Assembly: GCA_949130485.1 (NCBI GenBank)
Contig: OX422200.1
Coordinates: 4,944,274-5,008,273 of the forward strand
DNA length: 64,000 nt
Direction of reading: 5' to 3'
Source of the DNA: Agelas oroides
Taxonomy: Eukaryota; Porifera; Demospongiae; Agelasida; Agelasidae
Below the pieces are notes generated by a model. The model saw only the letters and a program-made list of their open reading frames with translations, made no database searches and was not told where the DNA came from. This document shows positions 1-10,493 of the stretch, in pieces. The position numbers and the translations under genes were made by a program. How positions within the stretch are numbered: position 1 is the stretch's first letter; every line of letters begins with the position of its first letter.

Positions 1-811
1 TGGCCTAAACACAAAGTATTGAAGAAGCAGTACTGTAAAAGAGGTGGGACTAACAATCGAAGACAGTCACCATTTGCTGCTATTATCCAAGCAGGCACAT
101 AACAAGAGAGGTATTGCACAGTCACTACATACATCTATAGGGTTACACTAATTATGACTAAGGTGAGTATATATTCTGGACGAATATCATAACTCTCAAA
201 AATGCTCCCACTTCCCCTCTTTGAGGATCTACTTACGTTAATCACCCACGGGTGTATTTTTGGGAGATTACTGTACTTTGTCACAGAACACTTCAACCTG
301 ACCTGTTCTGTGTGTAGTGATGACGTAGCATAATGTTTGGCATTACCACATACCGTAATCTCTCGAAAATACGCCCATGGGTGATGAACTTAAGTGGCTC
401 CTCAAAGAGGGGGGCGGGTGTAATTTTGAGAATTGACATTTTTCTCTCAAAAAATCACCCACCTCACATGTAGTTAGTCTAGCCTTATTTATGTACGCAT
501 GCAGTGATTCTGCAATGCCTCTTTTGTCATACACTTCCTTATGCAATAGCAGCAAATGTTGTCTGTCTTCATTTGTGAGTTCCTCCTCTCACACAGTACT
601 GCTGGTTCTTCAGTGCTTCTTGCTTAACATAACTGCATGTATTGTAGGCATAAGTAGGTGGGCGTACTTTTGAGAGAAAAGCGCTCTTTGCAACAACTTC
701 ACTCAAAAAAGGGGGGTGGGCTTATTTTTGAGGGTGGGCCTATTTTCAAGAGATTACGGTATATGGCTTATTTACTCATTTAATTTGTGTATGTGTCCTC
801 TGTGTATATAG
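1..811. other. RTK copy A intron (partial) with small MITEs
   Basis: This is intron sequence upstream of the first visible kinase exon of copy A, which starts at 812. It aligns to 32820-33632 in copy B with about seven single differences. It holds a TA-flanked MITE at 353-759. A shorter, related inverted-repeat relic lies at about 187-275, with ends resembling CTCTCAAAAATGCTCCC and its complement. No exon was seen. Confidence 0.7.
353..759. mobile_element. TA-flanked MITE in RTK intron, copy A
   Basis: The ends are inverted repeats: CCGTAATCTCTCGAAAATA on the left and its near-complement at the right edge (TATTTTCAAGAGATTACGG). A TA dinucleotide flanks each side (351-352 and 760-761), the target duplication typical of Tc1/mariner-like non-autonomous elements. 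There is no transposase coding. The same element is at 33172-33579 in the duplicated copy, so it predates the duplication. Confidence 0.75.
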
Positions 812-3512
812 GGGATCTCTGAACCATTGTTGGTAGGGATGTGCTTGGATGTTGCAATGGGCATGCAGTATTTGGCTGCACACAACTTTGTTCACAGAAA
901 CCTTGCGGCAAGGAACTGCATGTATGTTTATTCAACCCTGCATTCATGCCACTAAAAATTTAGTTGTGCCTCAAGGTATAGACTCTGGAACCCGGTGCTC
1001 GTAGGCTCCTCCCAGTTTTTTCCACCTACTGTCTGAACCTGGGATATTTTCTTATTTCTGTCACATTGCATCCATTACCTTTTCTGTTACAGTGTATAGC
1101 AGCTATTTATTACCGTATATAGCAAGCACCGTTTACTAAGCCATGTACCAGCCCTATAATCAAATGTGCAGCTACATAGTATTTTAACTTCTTCAGGGTT
1201 GACTTCCAGTTTCGAGTGAGGGTTGCAGACTTTGGCCTACCATGGGATGTGTGTAACACTGACTATTCCTGTTACACACAAAATGTGAGGCTGCCTGTAC
1301 AGTGGATGTCTCTGGAAAGTCTCTATTATAATATCTTCAATGAGAAGACAGATGTGGTAAGTATGTGATATGCCTGTCTGTAGGAACTAGGAAGCTTTAG
1401 CTCAGCACTTACTTCATAATTTCGTATGTACATGCATATGATCCCTTGCCCCCCTCATCTTGTGGTGCCTCTATTCACTAATTACATTATTATGTTCATC
1501 TCAGTGAGTAAACTTAAGGGCTCAAAACCAGAGTGGTCTAACCACATCATCCACTGGTAGCTAGCTTAGCATTACAGAACAGATATCATACATAACAGAG
1601 AAAACATCTGGCTAAGAAAAGATTTATGATAGGTTCTTAATTCAGCACATACTTTCATACCAGTATATGTAATAATGATAGGCTTCATAACTGGAAATGC
1701 CATGCTTAAAGCTATATAGGAGCCTCTATGGGCTCACAACTGGGCACATATCATACTGGTAGTATTGTAAGGCTGTGGGTATCATAAATGGTATCATACC
1801 TGGAATGTCAGGCTGAAAGCTTATAGAAGATAATTCGTTATGTGGGCTCACGTTTAGGTGGTGGTGTATCACATGTTGGTGGGTATCCAGGTCCGTAGCC
1901 CCCCTTTTGGCCTCAAAAGATTTTATTCACCGCCCAGCTATAATTTTAAATTCCCATACCGTTTGTAAGTGGTCCATTGAGAATCACCACTGTCCAACAA
2001 GTTTGGTTGCAGCTATGCACCCCGTTTGTTCATGGAGGACCAGCGGATGAATGCGACCATGCACGTAAGCGGTTTGCGCAGCTGCAATGTAAGGACGTGT
2101 GTAAATACGTGCATAAGTAAATCACTATTTCAGGTGCTCTATAGTTCACCAGTTGTCCTGAACAGCCTGGAGTCATACATTCTTTCTGAAAACGCATGGT
2201 ATATTATGGTAGTCTATAAGCATCTTGCTGTCCTATAAGCGTGAAGCTCTCCTGACATATTCTCTGCATACTATTTCAGCATCTGTCGCCCCACCTGCTG
2301 TTTGGCCAACCGTAGTATTTTCTTTCGTAGAAATTCAGGTGTCAGCTGGCTTAGCAAATGCATATATGGACAGTCAAAAATTGGAGTCAATACTCTGCAA
2401 GCCATGTAGCTACTACAGCTCTGCTTCTGTCCCAAAATGGCCTCAGAAGCAATCTCAGAGCTTATAATTTCTAAAAATTTCCTGGGTGAGCATGCTCCCA
2501 CACCTCCCTAGTCTTGCATGCATGCATACATAACTCACCAGACACCCATGTAACCCCATTTATTATATGGGGTCCCAGTCTGGGTAGTATTGAGGGTTCT
2601 TTGACTCAACATGTTAAAGCAGATTTTTAATGTGCTAGATATGATACAGTAAGAGAGACACTCAAATAGACCACTCTGGTTCCAAGCTTTTCAAATTTAA
2701 TTTATACATGTGAAATAAGACTGTCTTGCTTATCTCTTAAAGTGGTCATTTGGTGTTGTCTGCTGGGAGATATTCAGTCTTGGTGGTGAACCCTACTCTG
2801 GGGTGGAAAATACAGATATTCCAAACTATATCAGCAATGGACACCGACTGAAGAAGCCCACGATGTGTCATGATGATCTGTAAGTGCTTCATGCTGCTGG
2901 TACACAGAAACCACAATATCTCCAAGCCTGTCATATACAACTGTTGTAAAATAGCTTGGTACAATGGATGGTGATTTAGCTAGGTGAAATCATTTCATCC
3001 CATACTGCAGGTACAAATCTATACTCTTCACCTGGCAATACCACCCTGGAGATCGCCCAACTTTCGATCAACTGGTGAAAGTTCTTGCATCCCATTACCA
3101 GCAAGACATGAATACTGAGCATGAGTACTTTGTGCTGGAGGAACCAGCAACAGCAGAACCCGACTATGCTAATGCAAAAGCCTATGATTCTGGTGATGCC
3201 AAAAACAATGATGAACATGTATACATGGATCTTGATTTTGAGAGCACTCAAGATAAGCCGAAATACATGAATGCTTCCATAATTGCTCAGAGCTCACCAA
3301 TAGAACCAAGTGAAGATGCTGAGAATGTGGAGCCACTTGAATATGAAGTCCCTGTTCCTAACACTATCCCAAATAGCCCTACAAAGTTGGCAGAACAGGA
3401 GTGTACATCAACCAACATTCTCTCACGGTCTGCAACAGCCAATTACATGCCTTCAAACTCAGATGAATGTCTCTATTATAATGTTGTTGAGCCTCCTAAA
3501 GTAATGGTCTAG
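812..3512 (+). CDS. Receptor tyrosine kinase-like gene, copy A: kinase C-lobe and tail exons
   Basis: Four exons with GT-AG borders and consistent phases: 812-921, 1197-1356, 2743-2879 and 3011-3512 (stop TAG), giving 302 codons. The gene begins upstream of the window. The first exon carries the catalytic loop HRNLAARN, where the usual HRD aspartate is asparagine (codon 899-901). The second has DFG (ADFGLPW) and the substrate-side motif [10 protein letters not shown]. The third has the [12 protein letters not shown] and GEPYSG motifs, and the fourth has [10 protein letters not shown]. About 130 residues of tail follow, with many tyrosines in acidic settings (VYMDL, KYMNA, EYEVP, YYNVV) that look like SH2-docking sites. 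The reading frame is open throughout, unlike copy B. Replacement of the catalytic aspartate argues for a pseudokinase or very weak kinase. The exact RTK family is not recognised. Confidence 0.85.
1514..2694. mobile_element. Non-autonomous TIR element in RTK intron, copy A
   Basis: The ends are inverted repeats of about 26 bases. The right end carries TAGACCACTCTGG running into CCAAGCTTTTCAA, and the left end is its near-complement (CAAAACCAGAGTGGTCTA). Internal sequence has repeated TATCATAC/GTATGATA and GGGCTCAC modules that recur at 62273-63634, so this is a multi-copy family. There is no coding sequence. It fills most of the 1357-2742 intron. The corresponding copy in copy B is 34332-35512. 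Confidence 0.6.
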
Positions 3513-3632
3513 GAGAATGTTTGTTGGCCATGAATACTTTATATAGTGCATCTTATAAATTATACTGATCTTGTAGCTACAAACAAGATGCAAAGAGGAG
3601 TATTTTGTGTATTGTACTTGTATAATATTCAA

Positions 3633-3698
3633 ATTAATCATCAGGAGTGGTTATAATGTCATGATTAAGCTTAGAAGTGTCTTCTGCACCTAGTACTT
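3633..3698. other. 66-bp inverted segment relative to copy B
   Basis: This segment lies about 120 bases after the RTK stop codon. It is the reverse complement of 36462-36527 in copy B, while the sequence on both sides aligns in the same direction. The copies therefore differ by a micro-inversion in the 3' flank or 3' UTR of the RTK gene. Confidence 0.8.
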
Positions 3699-3758
3699 CG
3701 GTAACAGTACTCTCATCATCATTTCGAAAGCAGCTCATGTCCAGTTGTCCATGCAGTT

Positions 3759-4264
3759 CAGTGGCGGATTTGGAGGGGGGGTAAGGGGGGTGCAAATGCA
3801 CCCCCCTTTGGCGGCTAGTAGTGTATTTTTGCGTACATACGCATACTTAGTCTGCGCAAACGTAACTACGTACACTACGGCCCACACGTCAATCTCGCTT
3901 TTTTCATACAGTGCTCCCTCTGCATGGATGGCGAGATGCTAGAGCGCTTTCTGGTAGCTAAAATTTTTCCCGCTCCTCACGGCTGCTTAGCAGCCTCTGC
4001 GGAGCGAAGCGGAGCCACGCCTTTAAATTCTGTGAGAGTTTAATGGCTTCAAACACAATGACTAGATTTGGCAGTAGGTCGTCCAACTAGCTATTTCACC
4101 CCAAAACGGCGCCAGAAACGGTCTCAGAAGGTCTGAAATCGAAAATTTTCCTGGGGGGCATCTCCCCAGACCCCCTTAGCGGGCGCGCTTTATTACGCTT
4201 CGCAAAGTATAGCGATCAAGTGCACACTGGAACCCCCCTTTTCAAAATCCTAGATCCGCCACTG
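3759..4264. mobile_element. MITE with CAGTGGCGGAT ends, present only in copy A
   Basis: The element starts CAGTGGCGGAT and ends with the exact complement ATCCGCCACTG. Copy B has an uninterrupted site around 36571-36585 (GCATGCAGTGTACT), so this insertion postdates the duplication or was lost cleanly from B. It is 506 bp with no transposase. Its right part has the module AAAATTTTCCTGGGGGGCAT followed by CCCCAGACCCCC, shared with other elements in the window. The end sequence and short imprecise target duplication resemble hAT-type elements, which is an inference. Confidence 0.75.
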
Positions 4265-4539
4265 CAGTGTACTTTAATTTTGTGTCCAGACTACAGTGTT
4301 GTACCATTGACCTCTCCACCACATTTTTGCATTGCTACTTAGTTGACTAGCAGCAACAGTAGCATCCTGGCTCTGCTATCATTCCCCACCTAGCAACACT
4401 GCACCTTCACCAATTATGTTCTACATACTTGCAAACCAGTACTGTTGCCAAGGATTTGTACTACAGTGTATACTACTGCTGTTTTGGGCTACATCCTCTG
4501 TAATGTCACCCCTTAATGACAGTTCATGCTTATCTTTAA

Positions 4540-5552
4540 GGTGGCAGGGAACCCTGTGTTTTCAAGGTCAACAAACCTGGAATCCAAGCTGATAGAATTC
4601 TTTGTCTTTGTAAACTTTTAGCGCACAGTCCGTTTTGGGAACCTTCATCCGTTCACTGTCCGTAAAATTGAGGATTTTCCCCATTTCCTGTCGGCATTGA
4701 CATCCAATAATCAGTTTATAATTAAGTTAGTTAAGATGTGGCCTGGCGGAACCCCTCATGTGGTGGTCGGAACTTTGAAGATAAGCTTAGATCGACTTAA
4801 AAAAAAAAAAAAAAAAAAAAGAAGGAGTTTAGTAGAGTGCTGTAGTGTCAGTAGCTGTGAGTAGTGTGAAGTGCCTGCTTGTGAAAGCAAGCTTGTGTCT
4901 AGAAGCAGCAGAAAGGCCACAGTGGCCAAGACTGTACTCATTGGGCAGGCCCAGGTCTTGCGATCGTATGCCAAGCCTAGTAGGTGATCGTGGCCCGGTG
5001 CTTCGAGTGCTGGGCTGGGCTTTAACTAGAATGCGCAATATATCGTTGGTACTACGTTGCCATTGACAGGAAAGCTGAACGGTGTTTGTGTGTGGAACAG
5101 AACCGTGAGTTGTTTAGCGACATAAGGGGGAGAGGTGGGGCTAGTAATGCTTGCTTGCACTCGTGAATGAGCCCCTCCCGTAGACAAGCTGTGAATTTTT
5201 TGAAATGTGCATTCATTTTGGTGCAGTCAAAGTTGTCCATTCCAGGAGTAGTGACAAACATGAGTCTAGCTTGACTTTGGGAGTAGCTCTGAACAAAAGC
5301 TGGCACAGAATGCTGATTTGAGATACATTGGTGGTTAGGACGCTACCTACAGTGAGCATGTAGATGCATCCATCGAGTGGCAATTTTGGCTCATGAATAT
5401 ATTAATAAGCTACTAAAACCCATTTTTAAAATTAGGCAACGCAAGATTGCCCTAAACCAAACCCTAACCCTGAAACTAGGAGCAACACTGGTCCTGACTG
5501 TAACCCAGGTTTATGTTTTCGTAACCTCCGCCGAGTGACTTCCCCCGCCACG
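4540..5552. mobile_element. 1-kb insertion at a TTAA site, copy A only
   Basis: The segment is flanked by TTAA on both sides (4536-4539 and 5553-5556). It is absent from copy B, where the flanks meet near 37020 as CTTTAAAGCATTACTG. The ends are imperfect inverted repeats (GGTGGCAGGGAA versus CGTGGCGGGGGAA). TTAA duplication is characteristic of piggyBac-type elements, although these ends do not start with the usual CCY. It contains a run of about 22 A at 4799-4820 and no supported coding region. Confidence 0.6.
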
Positions 5553-6612
5553 TTAAGCATTACTGATCCAATATCAGCCACTTCCCAATCTATTCTATTA
5601 GGCATCTTTGAACCTCTTAACGCAGTGCTTTAGTTAATCCCTATAGCTATGTTGCAGTACCTCTTAGCCGGTACCTTGTCAATAAGTATAGGGCACGCAA
5701 GAAGCACACACAAATGTGAAGTAAAAGGAAAACTGCAACAAGCATTAAGAAGATATACTGCATGAACTACATTCCACCTTAGCAACATAGCTATGCATTA
5801 TTAAGACAGAAAACGTTTTGCAATTAGTAAGCAAATACACATGCATGATAGAAATCACGGATCATACTTGCAATGCTAAAGTCCAAATGTACTCTTAGAA
5901 ATCACTGTCAAAAGAATACTTGTCAAAAAATCTATGGAGTTTAACTCTTTTTTCAACATCTGAAAGTATCTCTTTGCTCCAATAAACCAAGGACATTCTA
6001 CTTCCAAAAACTGACATATTTTAAGCATAGTTCCATGTGGATTTTTGACAAAGTCAACATTATGGATTTCCAATACATTCAGTTTATTTTTATTGTTTAT
6101 ATAACAATTCTCGTACACATGTACAAAGGATGACATGAATAGCCTAAAGGCTAATACTAGCATGCATCCTGGAAAACAGTAACTACTGAGTTCCTTTTAA
6201 TCTAGCTCTAGTTCTGCCGGCAATTGGTGTCCAATTCATAGTTCCTCTTGTCCTGACTTGAAGACCTGGTTGACTATTGTGAACAGTAAACTCAACAGAT
6301 GCACTTTCAGGTATCTGAAGTGGCTTGTCTGGACCAGAAGACTCTGAATCAGAGCTAACTCTCTGCAGCTCTGCCTGGCGGTGAGGAGGGAATCGTCGTA
6401 GAACATACTCGGGCAGAGGGGTCTTCTTTTTCCTCCTACCAACTACTGGAGTCCATCCATGCTTGTTGCTGGTTGAATCACGATAGGAGACTCCATGAGT
6501 ATCTCCTTACATCAGAATGCCCATTAAATTCACTAGCAAGAACAGGAGAGGTAGCTACATCAGTTACTATATTAGTTATACTGGCCTTGGGGCACTTCCT
6601 GCGCCTTCTCTT

Positions 6613-6748
6613 TGTAATGTCTCGATTGACACAGAATAAATGGGTTCACATGGATGACTGACAAACGACAATGAACACCAGACAAGAACAGGGTACAACC
6701 ACGCATGCGCACAGCACAATGCAATTACAAGGATTACAATATACTACA
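6613..6748 (-). repeat. 3' LTR of gypsy-1
   Basis: On the plus strand it begins TGTAATGTCTCGATTGACAC and ends ATACTACA. It matches 10367-10493 at every base except one short length difference. Confidence 0.92.
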
Positions 6749-9700
6749 TTTCCCCCTTCTTAACTGGCACATACAACAATTCAGTTATAACGGTTCGGTG
6801 GGTTGCGAATACAAGTCGGATAACGAGACATTGACTCTGTTCCAGATCGGGTCTCACTCGATTCGCTCTGTGAAGATACAGTAGAGGACTGTTGCGACGA
6901 AATATCAGGTGTATGGTCCATGGACTGATCATCAGACGGAGAACCAGAGTTTGGCTGAGATGGATAATAAGTATCATCTGAGATGTCCTCAAATCAGGGT
7001 CTAGCAGGTCGGGTGGCACTCCACTACCATCATGGAGATGATCAATGTGCCTCTTCCACTTAAATCCTCCCTGCACTTCAACAAGATAGGTCAACGGTCC
7101 AAGTTGCTCCACAACAACACCAGGCTTCCACTTCGGTCCCTCTCTCATATTCAAGGCCATCACTGTCTGGCCCACAGCAAACTGTCTGACTCGGCTATGT
7201 CGATCATGATAGTTCTTCTGATCCGCTTGCTTGTTACCAACTCGAGCAGCTACATCTGGCTTCAACAAGTCCAGATGATTACGCAGAGGACGACCAAAAA
7301 ACAGGGAGCTCGGAGATACCCCTGTAGTGGCATGCGATGTTGACCGATATTGCATCAGAAAAGTAGCCAATGATGTCTCCAGCGACACTCCTTGACTCTG
7401 TCCTGACTTCAAGGCTTGTTTCACAGTCTGAACCAGCTGTTCAACGGCCCCATTTGAGGAGGGGTGATATGGAGCACAACGGAGGTGCTTCACTCCGTTG
7501 GAGGCAAGGAAATGTTGAAACTCTTCGGAGATAAACTGGGGTCCATTATCGGAGACCACCTGGCACGGAATACCATAACGAGCAAACATCTCTCTTAGCA
7601 CTGCAACTGTTCGAGCAGCTGTGGTGGAATTCATCACACAGACCTCCGGCCACTTAGAGTGAGCATCAACAGCTATAAATAGCATTCTTCCAGCAACAGG
7701 CCCAGCAAAATCCACATGTATGCGTTCCCAAGGGGCAGTTGGCCATGCCCACGGATGAAGGGGAGCCTTCGCAGGTGAGTGCTTGGCAGCCTGGCAGCTC
7801 AAACAGGCCTTTACTCGATCTTCAACCTGTCTGTCCAACTCTGGCCACCACACATGGCTGCGAGCCAAGGCCTTCATCCTCACCACTCCCGGGTGCCCTC
7901 TGTGCAGCTCTTCTAGCACTCGGTGTCTCAGTTTAGCCAGAATCACCACACGAACACCCCACAATACAGAATCTCCCTCCACAGTTAACTCGCTTCATCT
8001 CCGCCAAAAGGGGCGCAAGGTGTCCGAAATTTTCTCTGGCCATCCCTTCCTCACATATTGAAGGACCTTACTCAACTGGGGATCAGTACGAGTAGCTGCC
8101 ATCAGCTCTGAAGAACACACAGGAAGTGCATCCAGCTGAGCAATGTTGAACACCATAGCATTGTCAGGTGTACATGACTGGTCCTCTCGCACTGGGAGAC
8201 GTGACAAACCATCAGCATTTCCATGTGCCTGTGTCGGGCGAAAACGGATGTCGTAGGTGTATGCGGAGAGCAACAAAGCCCATCTCTGCATCCGGGCTGC
8301 TGACAGGGCGGGAATACCCTTCTTTGGCCCAAGAATGGTGGTCAACGGCTTATGGTCAGTGACCAGTGTGAATGTACGACCATAAAGGTATTGGTGAAAC
8401 TTGCGAATTCCAAAAATGAGAGAAAGTGCCTCCTTTTCTCCCTGAGCATAGTTGCACTCTGCCGGTGATAATGTGCGTGAGGCAAAAGCCACAGGCCGTT
8501 CGGTTCCATCTGGCATCAAGTGCGAAATCACAGCACCTACACCATATGCTGATGCATCACCCACCATGAGTATGGGAAGATGTGGATCGTAATGAACAAG
8601 CACAGGAGCAGACACAAGCTTGCTCTTGGCTTCCAGAAAAGCCCGTTTGCAGGCATGAGTCCAAACCCAACGTTGGTTGGCTCTCAGGAGGTTGTTCAGC
8701 GGGTGAAGGATGGATGACAAATTCGAAATGAATTTGGCATAGTAAGTGAGGAGCCCCAGGAATGAACGCAGTTCCTGAACATTTCGTGGTTTGGGTGCCT
8801 CAACAATGGCCTTGAGTTTCTTCTCAGAGGTATGAACCCCTTGTGCGTCAATGCGATGGCCTAGATACTCCACTGAATCTTGGAGGAACTGGCATTTTTC
8901 CTTCTTCAGGCATACTCCATGTTCCCACAGGCGTTTCAAAACCTCCTCCAAATTGTACAGGTGTTCAGCTTCAGTCTTCCCCGTAACGAGGATGTCGTCT
9001 ATATAGCATATCACTTGGGGAATGCCCTGAAGCACAGTATCCATTGTACGCTGGAACACCGCCGGTGCGGAGGCTACACCAAATGGAAGACGAGTGAATT
9101 GGAAAAGTCCCTTGTGTGTGTTAATGGTAACCAACTTCTGGGACTCTGCATCGAGTGACAGCTGTTGATATGCTGCAGAGAGGTCGAGCTTGGTGAACTT
9201 GGTACCACCAGTGAGACAGGTGAATAAATCGCTCGGTCTGGGCAGAGGATACTGGTCCACTTGCAAGGCACCATTTAGGGTGACCTTATAATCCCCACAA
9301 ATCCTGAGTGTACCATCCTTTTTAGGGACTGGCACAATTGGGGAAGCCCACTCGCTACGTTCCACACGACAGAGAGTTCCATTCTACTCTAGTCTCTCAA
9401 GCTCTCGTTCAACTGACTCCTTGAGAGCGAAGGGAACAGAATGCGGACGAAGAAAAATGGGTCTGGCTCCATCTTTCAGCTGGAGGTGAGCTTGAAACTT
9501 CTTGAAGGTACCCAGCTCTGGCTGGAACACCTCAGCATACTTCTCAGTGAGTTGGTTCAGAGTCAGCAAGCAGTTGTGTGCAGTCAGTGTCCTGATACTC
9601 GACCAATCAAGACGAATGTCACGAAGCCAATCTCGACCCAGCAGGGTCGGTCCGCTGCCTTTCACCACATACAGCTGATGAGTTCCCACATAGGTACCGT

Positions 9701-10366
9701 AACGTACTTCCACTGTCAATTGGCCCAATACAGGAATGGGTTCCAACATAAAAGTGCGAAGATTTAGGGTAGCCAAACGCCGAAGTTCAGCCACGTACAT
9801 GGCCACGGACTCTCCGGAATTCTGATTCCGACGGTGAAAATGAAATGAAGGTATTTACTTACTGGGTCTCAATACTTTCACCGCGCTTCATGCCCGATGA
9901 CGTCATGCTGACGTCTGTCGTCTGCCCTGTACATGTAGCGCTAGCTGTAGCATAGGAAGTAATAATATTGGTAGGTGCATTAGCGCGGTACACATTAGGC
10001 GGCGGTGCAGTGCAGGGATTCGTCAGCAGTGCTTCGTAGCCGAATGGTTAGGGTAAGTGGATCCCATGAGACCTTTCCGCTATCACGAGCGGCTTGGGTT
10101 CGAAGTGCGCTTTCAGCGTGTCCACAATCTCCTTGAACGACTTGTCCTTGGGACTGGCCGGCGCCAACAGGTTACGCAACAACCCGTACGTAGTACCCCC
10201 GACAACGCTGAGAAAGACGGGTACCTTTTTCTCTGCAGGTATGTCGTTTGCCGTGAAGAAAAGTTCAACTCGCTCCACGTACGCTGCGAAACTCTCAGAG
10301 TCGTGATTAAACTCCTGGATCTGCCCAATAGAGGTCCTGGCAGCCATCCCCCAGCTCGTCGCCAAA

Positions 10367-10493
10367 TGTAATGTCTCGATTGACACAGAATAAATGGGTT
10401 CACATGGATGACTGACAAACGACAATGAACACCAGACAAGAACAGGGTACAACCACGCATGCGCACAGCACAATGCAATTACAATATACTACA
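10367..10493 (-). repeat. 5' LTR of gypsy-1
   Basis: This is the partner of 6613-6748. Its outer edge at 10493 is followed by the target duplication CTCTT, and its inner edge by a primer-binding-like sequence. Confidence 0.92.

Larger units (their letters stand above)
6613..10493 (-). mobile_element. Ty3/gypsy LTR retrotransposon (gypsy-1), young, broken
   Basis: This is a full-length LTR element on the minus strand, flanked by a perfect 5-bp target duplication (CTCTT at 6608-6612 and 10494-10498). The parts in order on the minus strand are the 5' LTR (10367-10493), a primer-binding region starting TTTGGCGACGAG, gag-like sequence (about 10.1-10.4 kb), protease-reverse transcriptase-RNase H (about 8.0-9.8 kb) and integrase with the zinc-binding HHCC-type region and DDE core (about 6.75-8.0 kb). 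A purine tract precedes the 3' LTR (6613-6748). The two LTRs are identical apart from one short indel, so insertion was recent and postdates the duplication. Coding is interrupted in a few places, so it is a fossil. It lies inside the retrocopy-like insertion in the ST1 pseudogene. Confidence 0.93.

Noticed and set aside
5445-5476. Telomere-like CCCTAAACCAAACCCTAACCC
   Set aside because: Only two or three degenerate units inside a TTAA-flanked insertion; too short for an interstitial telomere array.
10029-10100. tRNA-like sequence (TAGCCGAATGGTTAGGG ... GGGTTCGAAG)
   Set aside because: The B-box-like part belongs to gag-region sequence of the Ty3 element on the other strand. The arms do not fold into a full tRNA, so no tRNA gene is claimed.
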